Below, in pieces: positions 1-8,241 of a DNA stretch of 64,000 nt. The DNA comes from Verrucomicrobiales bacterium. GTDB lineage: Bacteria > Verrucomicrobiota > Verrucomicrobiia > Limisphaerales > JAYPXF01. Below the pieces are notes generated by a model that did not search any database, was not told the DNA's origin, and saw nothing but the letters and a program-made list of their open reading frames with translations. Made by a program: the position numbers and the translations under genes. Position 1 is the first letter of the stretch; each line of letters opens with the position of its first letter. The DNA is taken from the NCBI GenBank assembly GCA_002715965.1, contig PBAL01000012.1, positions 1 to 64,000 of the forward strand. The letters are read 5' to 3'.

Positions 1-192
1 GACCACCATGACTGAATTGTAATGAGGGGCGCAGAGTTCCTCCAAGAATGGATCGAAGCCGCCTTCTTCCAACACTTGGTTGAGTTGGTCGTAGAAAGGA
101 TGCCCCAAGCCTGTGCGAATTTGATCGGCAGGAACGAAGAGTTCGGTTCGCTTGGGCTTGTCGTTTTCCCAGTGCCATGGTTCTTCAGACAT
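1..192 (-). CDS. Transposase N-terminal fragment, cut by window edge
   Basis: An ATG at 192 opens a 64-codon frame that runs off the left edge, so only the N-terminus is visible. It contains GLGHPFYDQLNQVLEEGGFD, which resembles the N-terminal signature (GHPFY..LN..L.E.GFD) of DDE transposases of the IS1182/IS4 type common in Planctomycetota and Verrucomicrobiota; that assignment is from memory of the family. The catalytic residues would lie outside the window. About 40 bases upstream of the ATG is AACGGGCTGCTA (231-242), part of a palindrome also found at 26.1 and 58.75 kb. Whether the element is intact cannot be judged. Confidence 0.6.
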   Translation of the reverse strand, partial: MSEEPWHWENDKPKRTELFVPADQIRTGLGHPFYDQLNQVLEEGGFDPFLEELCAPHYNSVMVV

Positions 193-239
193 GCCTCATC
201 CCCACTGGTTTCAATCCTTCAGCGTTTTTTAACGGGCTG

Positions 240-745
240 CTAAACCCATTCTTCGACCGGCAACTGAAACGCACCTTCCTGTCGCGGGAAATGGCCCGTC
301 CAACCGCTGCCCCCGCGCGCCAGATCATCAACCCGTTTCTTCATCTGTTTGTATTCCCGTTGCGCGGGCAGGAAGGCATCCGGATCACTTGCAGCGATGC
401 GCAAGGCTGCGCCCATCTGATGGGCGTCAAGGCCCGCGGAATCGCCACGGCGAACAAAGCGGCGTCCGACCGTTTGTCACTACGCCAACGCCTGTCACGT
501 GCATAGGCCTCGCTGAACACGATCCCACGAACACCCGTCGGCCACCGCAGTCGCCAGATACTTTTCGTAATCCCGCCCCTCCGTCGCCACGAGCCACCAC
601 TTCCACTCCGTCACCTTGTGACGCGCGTAACCTGGTTCCTGCATCAGCGCATCAACCAGACGCGCCTTCTTGTCCGCGGCATTCGCCGCCGGAAGTGGCC
701 GGGCCGCCAGCCCGCCGCGCAGAACGATGAGTTCAGGCCTTCGCC
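240..745 (-). pseudogene. Decayed gene remnant, family not recognised
   Basis: No single long frame exists here, but two coding-like stretches sit in different minus-strand frames. The upstream one (about 735 to 495) includes KVTEWKWWLVATEGRDYEKY and stops at TGA 495-497. The downstream one (about 470 to 240) includes AALRIAASDPDAFLPAQREY and ends LPVEEWV at TAG 240-242. The composition looks like genuine protein broken by at least one frameshift. The terminal TAG lies in the TAGCAGCCC palindrome bordering the neighbouring transposase gene, so insertion of that element may have truncated it. I do not recognise the family. The rest of 193-831 shows no other gene. Confidence 0.4.
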
Positions 746-831
746 GGATCGAATTGTGGCGTGCAAATATCGGGGTGGCAATTTGAGACGGTGAAAGCGG
801 GATTATTCAATTTGCGAGTCCGGAGCAGCGG

Positions 832-1593
832 CTATTTCAGTCCGGGAAAGACGTTTTCCATCGCCTGTTTCAGCAATAGGCCATCGTTTCCGTAGACGAC
901 AAATCGCGCGCCCTGTCGGATGGTGCGTTGGGCTTGTTCCGGGGTGCCGAACCAGCTGCCGGCGGCGACGCCGTGTTTCTTGCCCGTGTCGATGATGCGT
1001 TGGAGGGTCTTGATCAGGTCGGGGTGATCGTATTCCTTGGGGATTCCCATGTTGGTGGTGAGGTCGCCGGGGCCGACGAAGAGGGCGTCGACGCCGGGGA
1101 TGGAGCAGATGCCATCGAGGTTTTGCACGGCGGGGACGGATTCGATCATCGGGACGAAGACAGTGTCGGCGTTTTTGGCGGCGATGAAGTCACGGGTCTT
1201 GTCGTTGGGCCATTGGCCGGTGGCCAGGACACGGGCGAGCACCTTGCCTTTCAAGGGACGATAGACGGCGGCAGCGGCGAGGCGTTTGGCTTCCTCGTAG
1301 TCCTCGACGTAGGGCACGACAACGCCGTCGTAGGTGTCGCAGACCTTGGCAATATCGGCTTCGTCGCGACCGTGAGTGCGCGCGAGGCAGGCGATGCCCC
1401 TGGCCTCCAAGGCGTGGCGCACCGGGAGGAATTCGGCGAGGTCGTAGGCGGTGTGTTCGGGCGTCACAATTACGAAGTCCAGCGCGCCTTCGGGAATCCA
1501 TTTCACGATGGCGGGATCAAGACTGTGCGCGAACATCGTGCCGTAGACCGTCTTGCCGGCCTTGAGTTTTTCTTTGAGGAGTTTGCCACTCAT
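832..1593 (-). CDS. HpcH/HpaI-family class II aldolase
   Basis: A 253-residue protein of the HpcH/HpaI aldolase/citrate lyase family, whose members (for example 2-dehydro-3-deoxyglucarate aldolase) cleave 2-keto-3-deoxy acids to pyruvate and an aldehyde in the cytoplasm using a divalent metal. Visible family features are GTMFAHSLDPAIVKW near the N-terminus, the metal-ligand-type segment MIESVPAVQNLDGI, and FVGPGDLTTNMGIP near the C-terminus. The ATG at 1593 was chosen because the domain starts immediately after it; the open frame extends to 1725 but that part is low-complexity and overlaps the preceding gene. It is the last of five minus-strand genes separated by 14-32 bases, so probably an operon. 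The specific substrate is not evident. Confidence 0.82.
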   Translation of the reverse strand: MSGKLLKEKLKAGKTVYGTMFAHSLDPAIVKWIPEGALDFVIVTPEHTAYDLAEFLPVRHALEARGIACLARTHGRDEADIAKVCDTYDGVVVPYVEDYEEAKRLAAAAVYRPLKGKVLARVLATGQWPNDKTRDFIAAKNADTVFVPMIESVPAVQNLDGICSIPGVDALFVGPGDLTTNMGIPKEYDHPDLIKTLQRIIDTGKKHGVAAGSWFGTPEQAQRTIRQGARFVVYGNDGLLLKQAMENVFPGLK

Positions 1594-1612
1594 GTTTTTG
1601 CAATCGTTGAGG

Positions 1613-2941
1613 TCAGGCGAGGCTGGCCCAGTGTTGGTCGCGGTAGCTGCGGGTGAGAAGGGTGTTGGCTTCGGTGTCGTTGATGAACTGTTCAGTTTTG
1701 CTGTCGAAGAAGAGCGTGCGTTCAAGGCGGGAGGCGATGTTGCCGAGGTGACAGGCGGTGGCTCCGTGATGACCGATTTCGATGTCGGCTTGCGGGCGCT
1801 GGTCGGTGCGGATGCAAGTCAAGAAATCCTCGTGATGGATCCTGGTATTCCGGGCGTTGGCTCCGGTGGCGGGGACGTTCTCGATCAATTTGTTTTGTTC
1901 GCCGTAGAGGCGGTAGCCGTGGTTCTTGCCGAGGATGATGCAGCCCTTGGTGCCGTAGAAGGCGTTGCCGTTGGGGTAGCCTTCCATGGCGTAGGGCGTC
2001 CAGATGCGGAGTTCGAAGATCATCTGTTTGCGCCGGCCATCCTCGCCTTGCGGGGCGAACTCGAAGGTGACGTTCTGGGTGTCGGGGAATTCCTGGTCGT
2101 CGTCGAAGTAGAGCTTGCTGCCCATGGCACTGACGGATTCGGGATGCTGGCCGTCGACGCCGAGTCCCCAGAGCGCGATGTCGATGTCGTGCACACCGTC
2201 GTTGCCCATGTCGCCGGTGCCGTAGGCGTAATGCCAGTGCCAGTTGTAGTGCAGCAGGTTGCTCTTGAAGGGTTCGAAGGGAGCGGGACCCAGCCAGAGA
2301 TCGTAGTCCAGATGGGCGGGTGGCTGGGCGAGTTTGCCGTGGCCGATGTCACGGCGCTTCTGGTTGTTCCAGGCCTTGGAAACGAGAATGTCGCCGATCG
2401 CGCCGGCGCGGATCAATTCGATGGCGCGGCGAACATGAATGGAGTTGCGGGCCTGGGTGCCGACCTGAACGACGCGCTTGTGTTTGCGCGCAGCCTCGAT
2501 CATGAGTCGTCCTTCGCGGACGTTGTGGGAGCAGGGCTTTTCGACGTAGACGTGCTTGCCGGCGTCACAGGCGAGGATGGTTGCCGGTGCGTGCCAATGA
2601 TCCGGCGTGGCAACGGTAATGGCGTCGACGTCCTTGTCTTCGAGTATCTGTCGAATGTCCTGAACGGCGCGGGGTCGTTTGCCGGTGATGGCTTCAACCT
2701 CGGCCGCGGATTGTTCGGCACGCTTCAAATCGGGGTCGCAGGAGTAGGCGATGGAGACGTCCTGGCGCTGGGCGAGCAGGCGGGCGTGCTGGCGTCCACG
2801 ACCTCCGAGGCCGCTGGTTCCAATGACGATCTTTTCGTTCGCGCCCTTGGCGAAGGCTGATGGCGCGGCACCAGCGGCAACTGCGCCGGCGGCAATGGTC
2901 TTTATCGCGTCGCGTCGCGGCATTGAGGGATTGGTGTTCAT
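1613..2941 (-). CDS. Gfo/Idh/MocA oxidoreductase, Tat leader (copy 1)
   Basis: A 442-residue NAD(P)-dependent oxidoreductase-like protein. The N-terminus PRRDAIKTIAAGAVAAGAA is a twin-arginine signal; it is followed by a Rossmann segment (IVIGTSGLGGRGRQH), the family EKP motif in HVYVEKPCSHNVREG, and a C-terminal alpha/beta domain ending LLTRSYRDQHWASLA, the ending style of secreted Gfo/Idh proteins in Verrucomicrobiota and Planctomycetota. Tat export implies folding with cofactor before translocation. The ATG at 2941 puts the RR at residues 9-10; an earlier in-frame start at 3028 would bury the leader. It lies 19 bases upstream of the HpcH aldolase and 32 bases after the MIP18-domain gene. 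Substrates are probably sugars or sugar acids (inference). Confidence 0.85.
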   Translation of the reverse strand: MNTNPSMPRRDAIKTIAAGAVAAGAAPSAFAKGANEKIVIGTSGLGGRGRQHARLLAQRQDVSIAYSCDPDLKRAEQSAAEVEAITGKRPRAVQDIRQILEDKDVDAITVATPDHWHAPATILACDAGKHVYVEKPCSHNVREGRLMIEAARKHKRVVQVGTQARNSIHVRRAIELIRAGAIGDILVSKAWNNQKRRDIGHGKLAQPPAHLDYDLWLGPAPFEPFKSNLLHYNWHWHYAYGTGDMGNDGVHDIDIALWGLGVDGQHPESVSAMGSKLYFDDDQEFPDTQNVTFEFAPQGEDGRRKQMIFELRIWTPYAMEGYPNGNAFYGTKGCIILGKNHGYRLYGEQNKLIENVPATGANARNTRIHHEDFLTCIRTDQRPQADIEIGHHGATACHLGNIASRLERTLFFDSKTEQFINDTEANTLLTRSYRDQHWASLA

Positions 2942-2973
2942 GATGTGCAAAGATGGAGGCAATCGCGCCGGTT

Positions 2974-4758
2974 TCAATCCAGATCCAACTCCGTGCGGCC
3001 GGTATCGGTCAACCGGTGGATGGTCCAAGGCGGATTCCAGGTGAACTTGACGATGACTTCACGGACGCCGTTGAGTTTCATGAGGCGGTCGCGAATGCCT
3101 TCCTCGACTCTGCCTCCGCCACGAGTGACGAGGAATTGGTAAACCGGGCGACCGCGGTGAGGCATCGTGACGAGGACCTCGACGATGCCGCCGTCAAGGA
3201 CGCGAAGGTCGTAGACATAACCCAGGTCCACGATGTTCGCATTGATGTGATAGAGCTGTTCGTCGCGGACTTCACGAAGGATTCTCCAGAGGGTTGGTTT
3301 CAGGGGAGCGGTGGCCTTCGTTTCGCCCTCGCGCGCAAGGCTTCCGCTTTGGGTGGGACGCGCGGGTCGGGGGCGATCGCCGGATTGGATTTCAATTGGA
3401 TGGAGCAGGCGATGACGAAGGGACTCGAAGGCCTCCGGGCCTCCGGTCTCAGGATAGGGGGCGATGCTGTAGGCGTTCCTTTGATGGAAGGACGTACCGG
3501 ATTCCAGCTTGGTATTGCTGGCCGGGTAGCGGGCCCAGATTTGGCCGTGGTGCGGGTAGTCGAGGATGGGACGGCCGCCGTGATTGAGGTTGTCAAAGCC
3601 GGAGGAGTTGTGTTCGAGCCGAAGGGAGATGAACGCTTCACGGCTGTCACGGTGAAAGAATCCGACGCCCCACATGTCGTCTTGTTCCTCACGGGGAACC
3701 TGGCCTTCGTGGAATTTGCCCTCGCGGTCGATCCACACCGGGTCGGTGAAGGAGTAGCCGGAGAAAACCCATTCATCATCGCGCATGGCCTGGATCTGCA
3801 GATCGCTGATGATGTCCATGCTTCCCTCGCGCAGGAACCAGGATTGGCCGGCGTAGAAGGTGTAGGTCTGGTCGATGTGCATGCGGGCGGGCGCGAAGAC
3901 GGGATGCAAGGGACTGTGCGGAAATCCCCAACGACGCACGCGCACGGCCAGAGGTCCCTTGGTGACTTCGAAGTTAGGACATTCAGCCCAGCTCCGGATG
4001 CGCAGTTTCTGCAAGCCGCCTTCATCGACGTAGTCGCAGGACCAATCGATGGTCGGCGGTTCGCCGTGGCCGGTGCCGCCGGAAAACAGCTCGAGTCCCT
4101 CGGCGCGCTTGAGGGTCATGCGTTCGAGTTGCCCCATCTGTCGCGAAAGCTTGGCGGTGTAGTGAACGTTTTCGACGTCGAGCCCATAGCCTTCGCCCTC
4201 GGTGCGGAGATCGGTGGTGTAACGGGGGAGTTCGGCGTTTGGGTTTCCGAAAAAGATCAGGTAGGTCGCGCGGCCATGCATCGGCACGTCGGCGAGGAAG
4301 ATGATCCGGCAATGCCGCTCCTTGTCCGAACGAACATCGTCATCCACTTGGCTTATCACTTCCCGCAGATTCCCATCGGACTCAACGACCCGGGCGACGC
4401 GTATTTCACGACAAAGGTCGTTCACGTGATCGGATCGAAAACCGGCAATGAACTCGATTGGTTCCCTTACGCGACCAATCCCGACCGTCTCGAATAACTC
4501 GACCACCTTGTAGAAGGACCAGTCTTCCGCCCAATTTGCCCACGCCTTGGGCAGGGTGTCGACCCGGTAGAATTCGTTGGCAGGGATGGCGGGTTTCGGC
4601 AGTTGCCGATTCTGTTGTTGTTCCAGGCTCAAGCTGTCCTTGAGCGATTCGGCCAAAGAGAGCGCGAGATCTGTGTTCCCCGATTCTCGCGCTGCCTGCA
4701 GGCGGGCGATCTTCGCCTCAACGGTGTCAGTATGATCGGAGTAGTTGATTTTGGCCAT
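2974..4758 (-). CDS. Unrecognised 594-aa protein with C-terminal MIP18/PaaD-like domain
   Basis: No signal peptide or membrane segment is visible, so probably cytoplasmic. Residues 10-50 look like a charged helical hairpin. Residues about 55-460 form a beta-rich region with many aromatic residues that I cannot assign to a family. From about residue 486 the sequence follows the MIP18/DUF59 (PaaD, SufT-like) pattern: ILREVRDEQL, then NANIVDLGYVYDLRV, then a strand-turn-strand and a terminal TWNPPWT motif. In Fe-S assembly members a Cys usually follows the TxP turn; here the turn reads TMPHRGRPVYQF with no Cys, so a normal cluster-handling role is doubtful. The ATG at 4758 was chosen because the upstream extension is arginine-rich and overlaps the neighbouring gene. 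It is the third gene of the five-gene operon. Confidence 0.7.
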   Translation of the reverse strand: MAKINYSDHTDTVEAKIARLQAARESGNTDLALSLAESLKDSLSLEQQQNRQLPKPAIPANEFYRVDTLPKAWANWAEDWSFYKVVELFETVGIGRVREPIEFIAGFRSDHVNDLCREIRVARVVESDGNLREVISQVDDDVRSDKERHCRIIFLADVPMHGRATYLIFFGNPNAELPRYTTDLRTEGEGYGLDVENVHYTAKLSRQMGQLERMTLKRAEGLELFSGGTGHGEPPTIDWSCDYVDEGGLQKLRIRSWAECPNFEVTKGPLAVRVRRWGFPHSPLHPVFAPARMHIDQTYTFYAGQSWFLREGSMDIISDLQIQAMRDDEWVFSGYSFTDPVWIDREGKFHEGQVPREEQDDMWGVGFFHRDSREAFISLRLEHNSSGFDNLNHGGRPILDYPHHGQIWARYPASNTKLESGTSFHQRNAYSIAPYPETGGPEAFESLRHRLLHPIEIQSGDRPRPARPTQSGSLAREGETKATAPLKPTLWRILREVRDEQLYHINANIVDLGYVYDLRVLDGGIVEVLVTMPHRGRPVYQFLVTRGGGRVEEGIRDRLMKLNGVREVIVKFTWNPPWTIHRLTDTGRTELDLD

Positions 4759-4772
4759 CAGGGGCGAGCGAG

Positions 4773-5876
4773 TCAGACGGTGATCTTGCGCTTGCGCGCG
4801 GCGACGGGCCAGCGTTCGTCGGTGGCGCGGCCGTCGCGAATGATGACGGCTTCTTCGTGCAAGGCGACGGTGGGGCAGATGTGTCCGGGCAATCCGTAGA
4901 GTTCCTGGCCGACGTGAAAGGCCTCGCGATCGGGAACTTCGTAGGCCAGATGTTCTTCGCTTTGTATCACCGGCTCGGCATCTTCCGGGAAATCGAAAAA
5001 CTGGATGCGTTTGTCGATCGGTCTTTCGGCGGCGACGGCCTTGTGACCAAGGTCCGTGCAAATGCGATTGGGACCGGGACGGCTGATGACTCGCGCCAGG
5101 AGAGCTGCGGCGGGTTGGAAGCCGAGATCCTCAAAATTGGCACCGTAGTTTGCGTCCCAAAAACAGGTCGTCCCTGGACTGCAACTCCAAGGGGCTTTGC
5201 CGGCATGAAGCGCAAAGGTGGGGGAACCTCCGCCGACATTCTCCTGTGGTTGCGGGCCTTCGGCATCGAGGCGCTCCATCAAATGCCAGACCGGGTTGAT
5301 CGAATTGTCGAATTGTTTTTCGCGATCCATGGGATCCGGAGCGTGGTTGTGTCCGTCGTAAACATGAAGCCCCACAAATTCGACGTTCGGCGCGGCGGCA
5401 ACCGCCTCGCAAAGCTCAAAGGTGTCCTCAACGCCAATGCCGGTGCGGTGCAGCCCGCAATCAACATCCACAAACAGGCGCAGACCAAAACCCGCGTCGG
5501 AGATCTGCTTCAGGATGTTCTCATCATCGACCACAGCGGAGAAAATCGTGTCCGGATACTTGTCTTGGAGTTGACGCAGACGATCGATGTTGGGACCGAC
5601 GGGTTGGTAGGCAAGGAGCAGGTCCTTCGCGCCGGCGCCCGCGACCATCTCCATCTCGGCGATGGTGGCGCATTTGAATTTTGTGATGCCGGCATCGAGT
5701 TGCAACTTGATGACTTCGACCATCTTGTGGGTCTTCACGTGCGGGCGAAGTCGCGACGGATCTCCACCGACAATCTCGACCATACGCCGAACATTGGCGG
5801 CAACGCGATCGGGGTAGACGAGCAACGAGGGCGAGGGAACGTCGGCGACGTTTTCAATTTGGAACCAGTTGGACAT
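4773..5876 (-). CDS. D-threonine aldolase / D-serine dehydratase-like PLP enzyme
   Basis: A 367-residue fold-type III PLP enzyme. The N-terminal alanine-racemase-like barrel carries RPHVKTHK, in which Lys48 is the expected Schiff-base lysine, and the C-terminal domain carries GHICPTV, a HxCPT pattern that in D-serine dehydratases and D-threonine aldolases contributes metal ligands. Relatives cleave or dehydrate beta-hydroxy-alpha-amino acids; beta-hydroxyaspartate aldolase (BhcC) belongs to the same family. The gene follows the DapA-like gene by 20 bases and precedes the MIP18-domain gene by 14, in one apparent operon. Exact substrate cannot be read from sequence; a hydroxylated amino acid is a reasonable inference from the neighbourhood. 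Confidence 0.82.
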   Translation of the reverse strand: MSNWFQIENVADVPSPSLLVYPDRVAANVRRMVEIVGGDPSRLRPHVKTHKMVEVIKLQLDAGITKFKCATIAEMEMVAGAGAKDLLLAYQPVGPNIDRLRQLQDKYPDTIFSAVVDDENILKQISDAGFGLRLFVDVDCGLHRTGIGVEDTFELCEAVAAAPNVEFVGLHVYDGHNHAPDPMDREKQFDNSINPVWHLMERLDAEGPQPQENVGGGSPTFALHAGKAPWSCSPGTTCFWDANYGANFEDLGFQPAAALLARVISRPGPNRICTDLGHKAVAAERPIDKRIQFFDFPEDAEPVIQSEEHLAYEVPDREAFHVGQELYGLPGHICPTVALHEEAVIIRDGRATDERWPVAARKRKITV

Positions 5877-5896
5877 GGGTGTTGTTGATCGGGTTT

Positions 5897-6865
5897 TCAG
5901 TGCAGGTCGAGGACGCCTTCAATGGCTTTCTTCACACGTTCGGCCACTTCGCTGGAGACACGCGGATTAAACGGCCCGCCTTCACCGGGATCGATGTCGT
6001 TAAAGCCGCTCAGGATCATGGCTTCGACGACGGCGGAGTAATTGAAGACACGTCCGTTCTCAAATCGGATTTCTTCGAGCGGCGTGATGCGTCGTTCGAT
6101 TTCGACGGCAGTGTCGAAATCGCCGGCACGTTGGGCGTTGTTGATGGCGTCTCCCGCCTTCGCGAGCAAAACGGAGATGCCGGAGGTGTGTCCCCTGGTT
6201 TCGAGTTGCGCGGCTTTCGTGCTGCGATCGCCGACTCCCCAAATCACGATGCCGCTATCCCCAACGCCTTTCACCATCGCTGGAACGTCGTCTTCGGTTG
6301 TGCCGACCTTGACGCCAATAAACGCGTCGGAGTCTTGGATCAATCGAATCACTTCATCCTGATCGCGTGATTGCCGCAGGTAGTAGATGAATCGCGCTCC
6401 GCAGGATTCGCGATGCTCCTCACCGAAGGACCGCAAGCCCGCATACAACCCGGCCGTGCTGTAGACACCGCCCAAGGGCATGATGAGAAACCCGTCCGGC
6501 GGCCGCGACATTTCCGACTGCGTTCGAACCAAATCTCCCGCGCTCGCGATCGGATTGGGTACGAGCGCCGAGAGGAGAATCCCGGAATTTCCCATGACCT
6601 TGCCTGTCTCCGTGATCAGACGATTCTGATCCGCATAGCTTACGTGTTGAATCAGGCTAGTTCCCGCGATGCAGACCACGCGCGGGCGATCGTCGCTCAG
6701 CGAGTTATTGGTCAGCAGATACTCGATGTTCTTGCGGTGCGCGGCGTAGTCGATTTCTCCATTGCGGAAAGGGATCACCGGAATGGTGATTACCGAGTCG
6801 AGCGTATCCATGAGCTGTGGGGTGTCGATCACTTGCGCGACGGTAATTGGCGGTCTGCCGCGCAT
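5897..6865 (-). CDS. Dihydrodipicolinate synthase-family (DapA-like) lyase
   Basis: A 322-residue TIM-barrel class I aldolase of the DHDPS/N-acetylneuraminate lyase family. The expected Schiff-base lysine is in FIGVKVGTTED (Lys186) and the conserved tyrosine pair in ARFIYYLRQ (Tyr161/162). Family members condense or cleave pyruvate-containing keto acids. ATG 6865 was chosen because the frame upstream (to 7009) overlaps the divergent deacylase start. The intergenic 6866-6936 must hold both divergent promoters. It is the first gene of the five-gene operon. It is unlikely to be the lysine-pathway DapA, since no lysine-pathway genes are adjacent and the N-terminus is atypical (inference). Confidence 0.8.
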   Translation of the reverse strand: MRGRPPITVAQVIDTPQLMDTLDSVITIPVIPFRNGEIDYAAHRKNIEYLLTNNSLSDDRPRVVCIAGTSLIQHVSYADQNRLITETGKVMGNSGILLSALVPNPIASAGDLVRTQSEMSRPPDGFLIMPLGGVYSTAGLYAGLRSFGEEHRESCGARFIYYLRQSRDQDEVIRLIQDSDAFIGVKVGTTEDDVPAMVKGVGDSGIVIWGVGDRSTKAAQLETRGHTSGISVLLAKAGDAINNAQRAGDFDTAVEIERRITPLEEIRFENGRVFNYSAVVEAMILSGFNDIDPGEGGPFNPRVSSEVAERVKKAIEGVLDLH

Positions 6866-6936
6866 CAATGTTTCCCTGATTACGATTCCGACGTACTTGC
6901 TTTGTCTTCGAATCGATCCGAGATTTTCCAGCGCCC

Positions 6937-7926
6937 ATGATTCCCACTGTTGATTTCGAGGCCGATGGCAAGCAGATCGGTTGGCTGCGACTGCCGCATT
7001 CGGTGACACGCAGCGCGTACGGCGTGATCCAGATTCCGATCGCGGTCATCCAAAACGGACCGGGTCCGCAATTCCTTTTTACCGGCGGAAATCATGGCGA
7101 CGAATACGAGGGGCAGGTTGCGCTGACCCGCCTGATCCAATCGCTCGAGCCTGACCGGATACGCGGACGCGTCATCATCCTGCCCGCTCTCAATCTACCT
7201 GCTGCCGTGGCAGGCACCCGCGTGAGTCCACTCGACGGAGGCAATCTCAACCGCGTCTTTCCTGGGGATCCGAACGGAACGCCAACCTGGCAGATCGCGC
7301 ACTACGTCGAAGAACATCTATTACCGATGGTCGAAGTGGTCGGCGACTTTCACGCCGGTGGCGCATCGCTCGAATACCGCCCCCACATGAGTACGCACTT
7401 CGCCACGGACGCTTCACCCGAACACAAGGCGCTCAGTCTGGAGATCGTCAAGAAACTGGGCGTGCCGCACGTGATGGTCTTTGAGCGAGAACCCAAACCC
7501 GGCGTGCTCCCGGATGCGGCGATGCGCAAGGGCGTGTTTTCCTTCGGCGGCGAATTTGGCGGGACTGCTGGCGTTTCAACCTGCGGTGTGGCTTACGTCG
7601 AAGAAGTAATTCGCCGACTGCTGACGATCTTTGGCGCGACGGATGATTCCGCTTCGGACCCAGCCGAGCCGGAACCGGATCTACTGCACATCTTTGGGCC
7701 CAAAGCCTACGTCTATGCCCCTGAAGCCGGCGTCTTCGTCCCGGCTACCGAACTGAGTCAGCAAGTCGAGCTAGGTGACCTTTGCGGCGAAGTTCTGTTC
7801 CCCGACAACCCGGCCCGCCCACCGGTTCCGGTATTATTCGAAGGCGCAGGTGTCGTTGTCTGCCGAAGGCATCCAGGGCGAGTAGAGCGAGGTGACTGTG
7901 TTGCTCATCTCGCAGCCAATCGTTGA
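6937..7926 (+). CDS. Succinylglutamate desuccinylase/aspartoacylase-family deacylase, DoeB/EutE-like
   Basis: A 329-residue zinc-dependent M14-like deacylase. The zinc ligands are visible as H53 and E56 in GGNHGDEYEG and H139 in GDFHAGG; SPLDGGNLNRVFPG is the substrate-binding region shared with N-acetyl-L-2,4-diaminobutyrate deacetylase (DoeB/EutE) of ectoine degradation, and the length fits that group. Aspartoacylase-type relatives remove N-acyl groups from amino acids, so a related N-acyl amino acid is the likely substrate. It is transcribed divergently from the DapA-like operon across 71 bases. The hallmark partner DoeA/EutD (M24 ectoine hydrolase) is not present in the window, so ectoine use is not established. 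Confidence 0.78.
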   Translation: MIPTVDFEADGKQIGWLRLPHSVTRSAYGVIQIPIAVIQNGPGPQFLFTGGNHGDEYEGQVALTRLIQSLEPDRIRGRVIILPALNLPAAVAGTRVSPLDGGNLNRVFPGDPNGTPTWQIAHYVEEHLLPMVEVVGDFHAGGASLEYRPHMSTHFATDASPEHKALSLEIVKKLGVPHVMVFEREPKPGVLPDAAMRKGVFSFGGEFGGTAGVSTCGVAYVEEVIRRLLTIFGATDDSASDPAEPEPDLLHIFGPKAYVYAPEAGVFVPATELSQQVELGDLCGEVLFPDNPARPPVPVLFEGAGVVVCRRHPGRVERGDCVAHLAANR

Positions 7927-8241
7927 AGCGGGTATCGTCGGCTCAATATCACCGCTGTTGGAAAGCTCGGTTGTGACGAGGTGTTCGATGACGGCGCGAA
8001 GACGAGGTGTTGGCCGTGGTTGAAACCGCCTTCGGCTGACCTTCCTGATTCCTTCTGGATGATCCTCTCGCCATAATTTTGCCTTGGCCTGCCGGAAATC
8101 CAGGACGCTGCGCTCGTGTGATCCATAGGCCAACTCCGCTGCCTGTGTATTTCGGAGACGGCTGAACGCGACGCGGGCACTGATGGGCAGGGCGGGTTTG
8201 AACAGCGCCGTCATCCGGATTCTCTGAATTGTTCTGCGCGC
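7927..8241 (-). other. Intergenic stretch without a convincing gene
   Basis: About 315 bases between the converging deacylase and Gfo/Idh genes. A minus-strand frame (8214 to 7834) is open for 126 codons and is rich in Arg and Pro, but it overlaps the last 90 bases of the deacylase and shows no motif I recognise. It may be a relic. No clear hairpin or repeat arm was found. Confidence 0.3.

Noticed and set aside
928-1656. Long plus-strand open frame opposite the HpcH aldolase
   Set aside because: It is the antisense of a well-supported gene; composition (Gly, Val, Asp-rich) is the shadow pattern expected in high-GC coding DNA.
1553-2860. 435-codon plus-strand frame opposite Gfo/Idh copy 1
   Set aside because: Antisense shadow; no motif, and the minus-strand gene has Tat leader and EKP motif.
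2953-4497. 514-codon plus-strand frame opposite the MIP18-domain gene
   Set aside because: Antisense shadow; low-complexity Gly/Val content and no recognisable domain.
7834-8214. 126-codon minus-strand frame after the deacylase
   Set aside because: Overlaps the deacylase on the opposite strand and has no recognised domain; kept only as an intergenic note.
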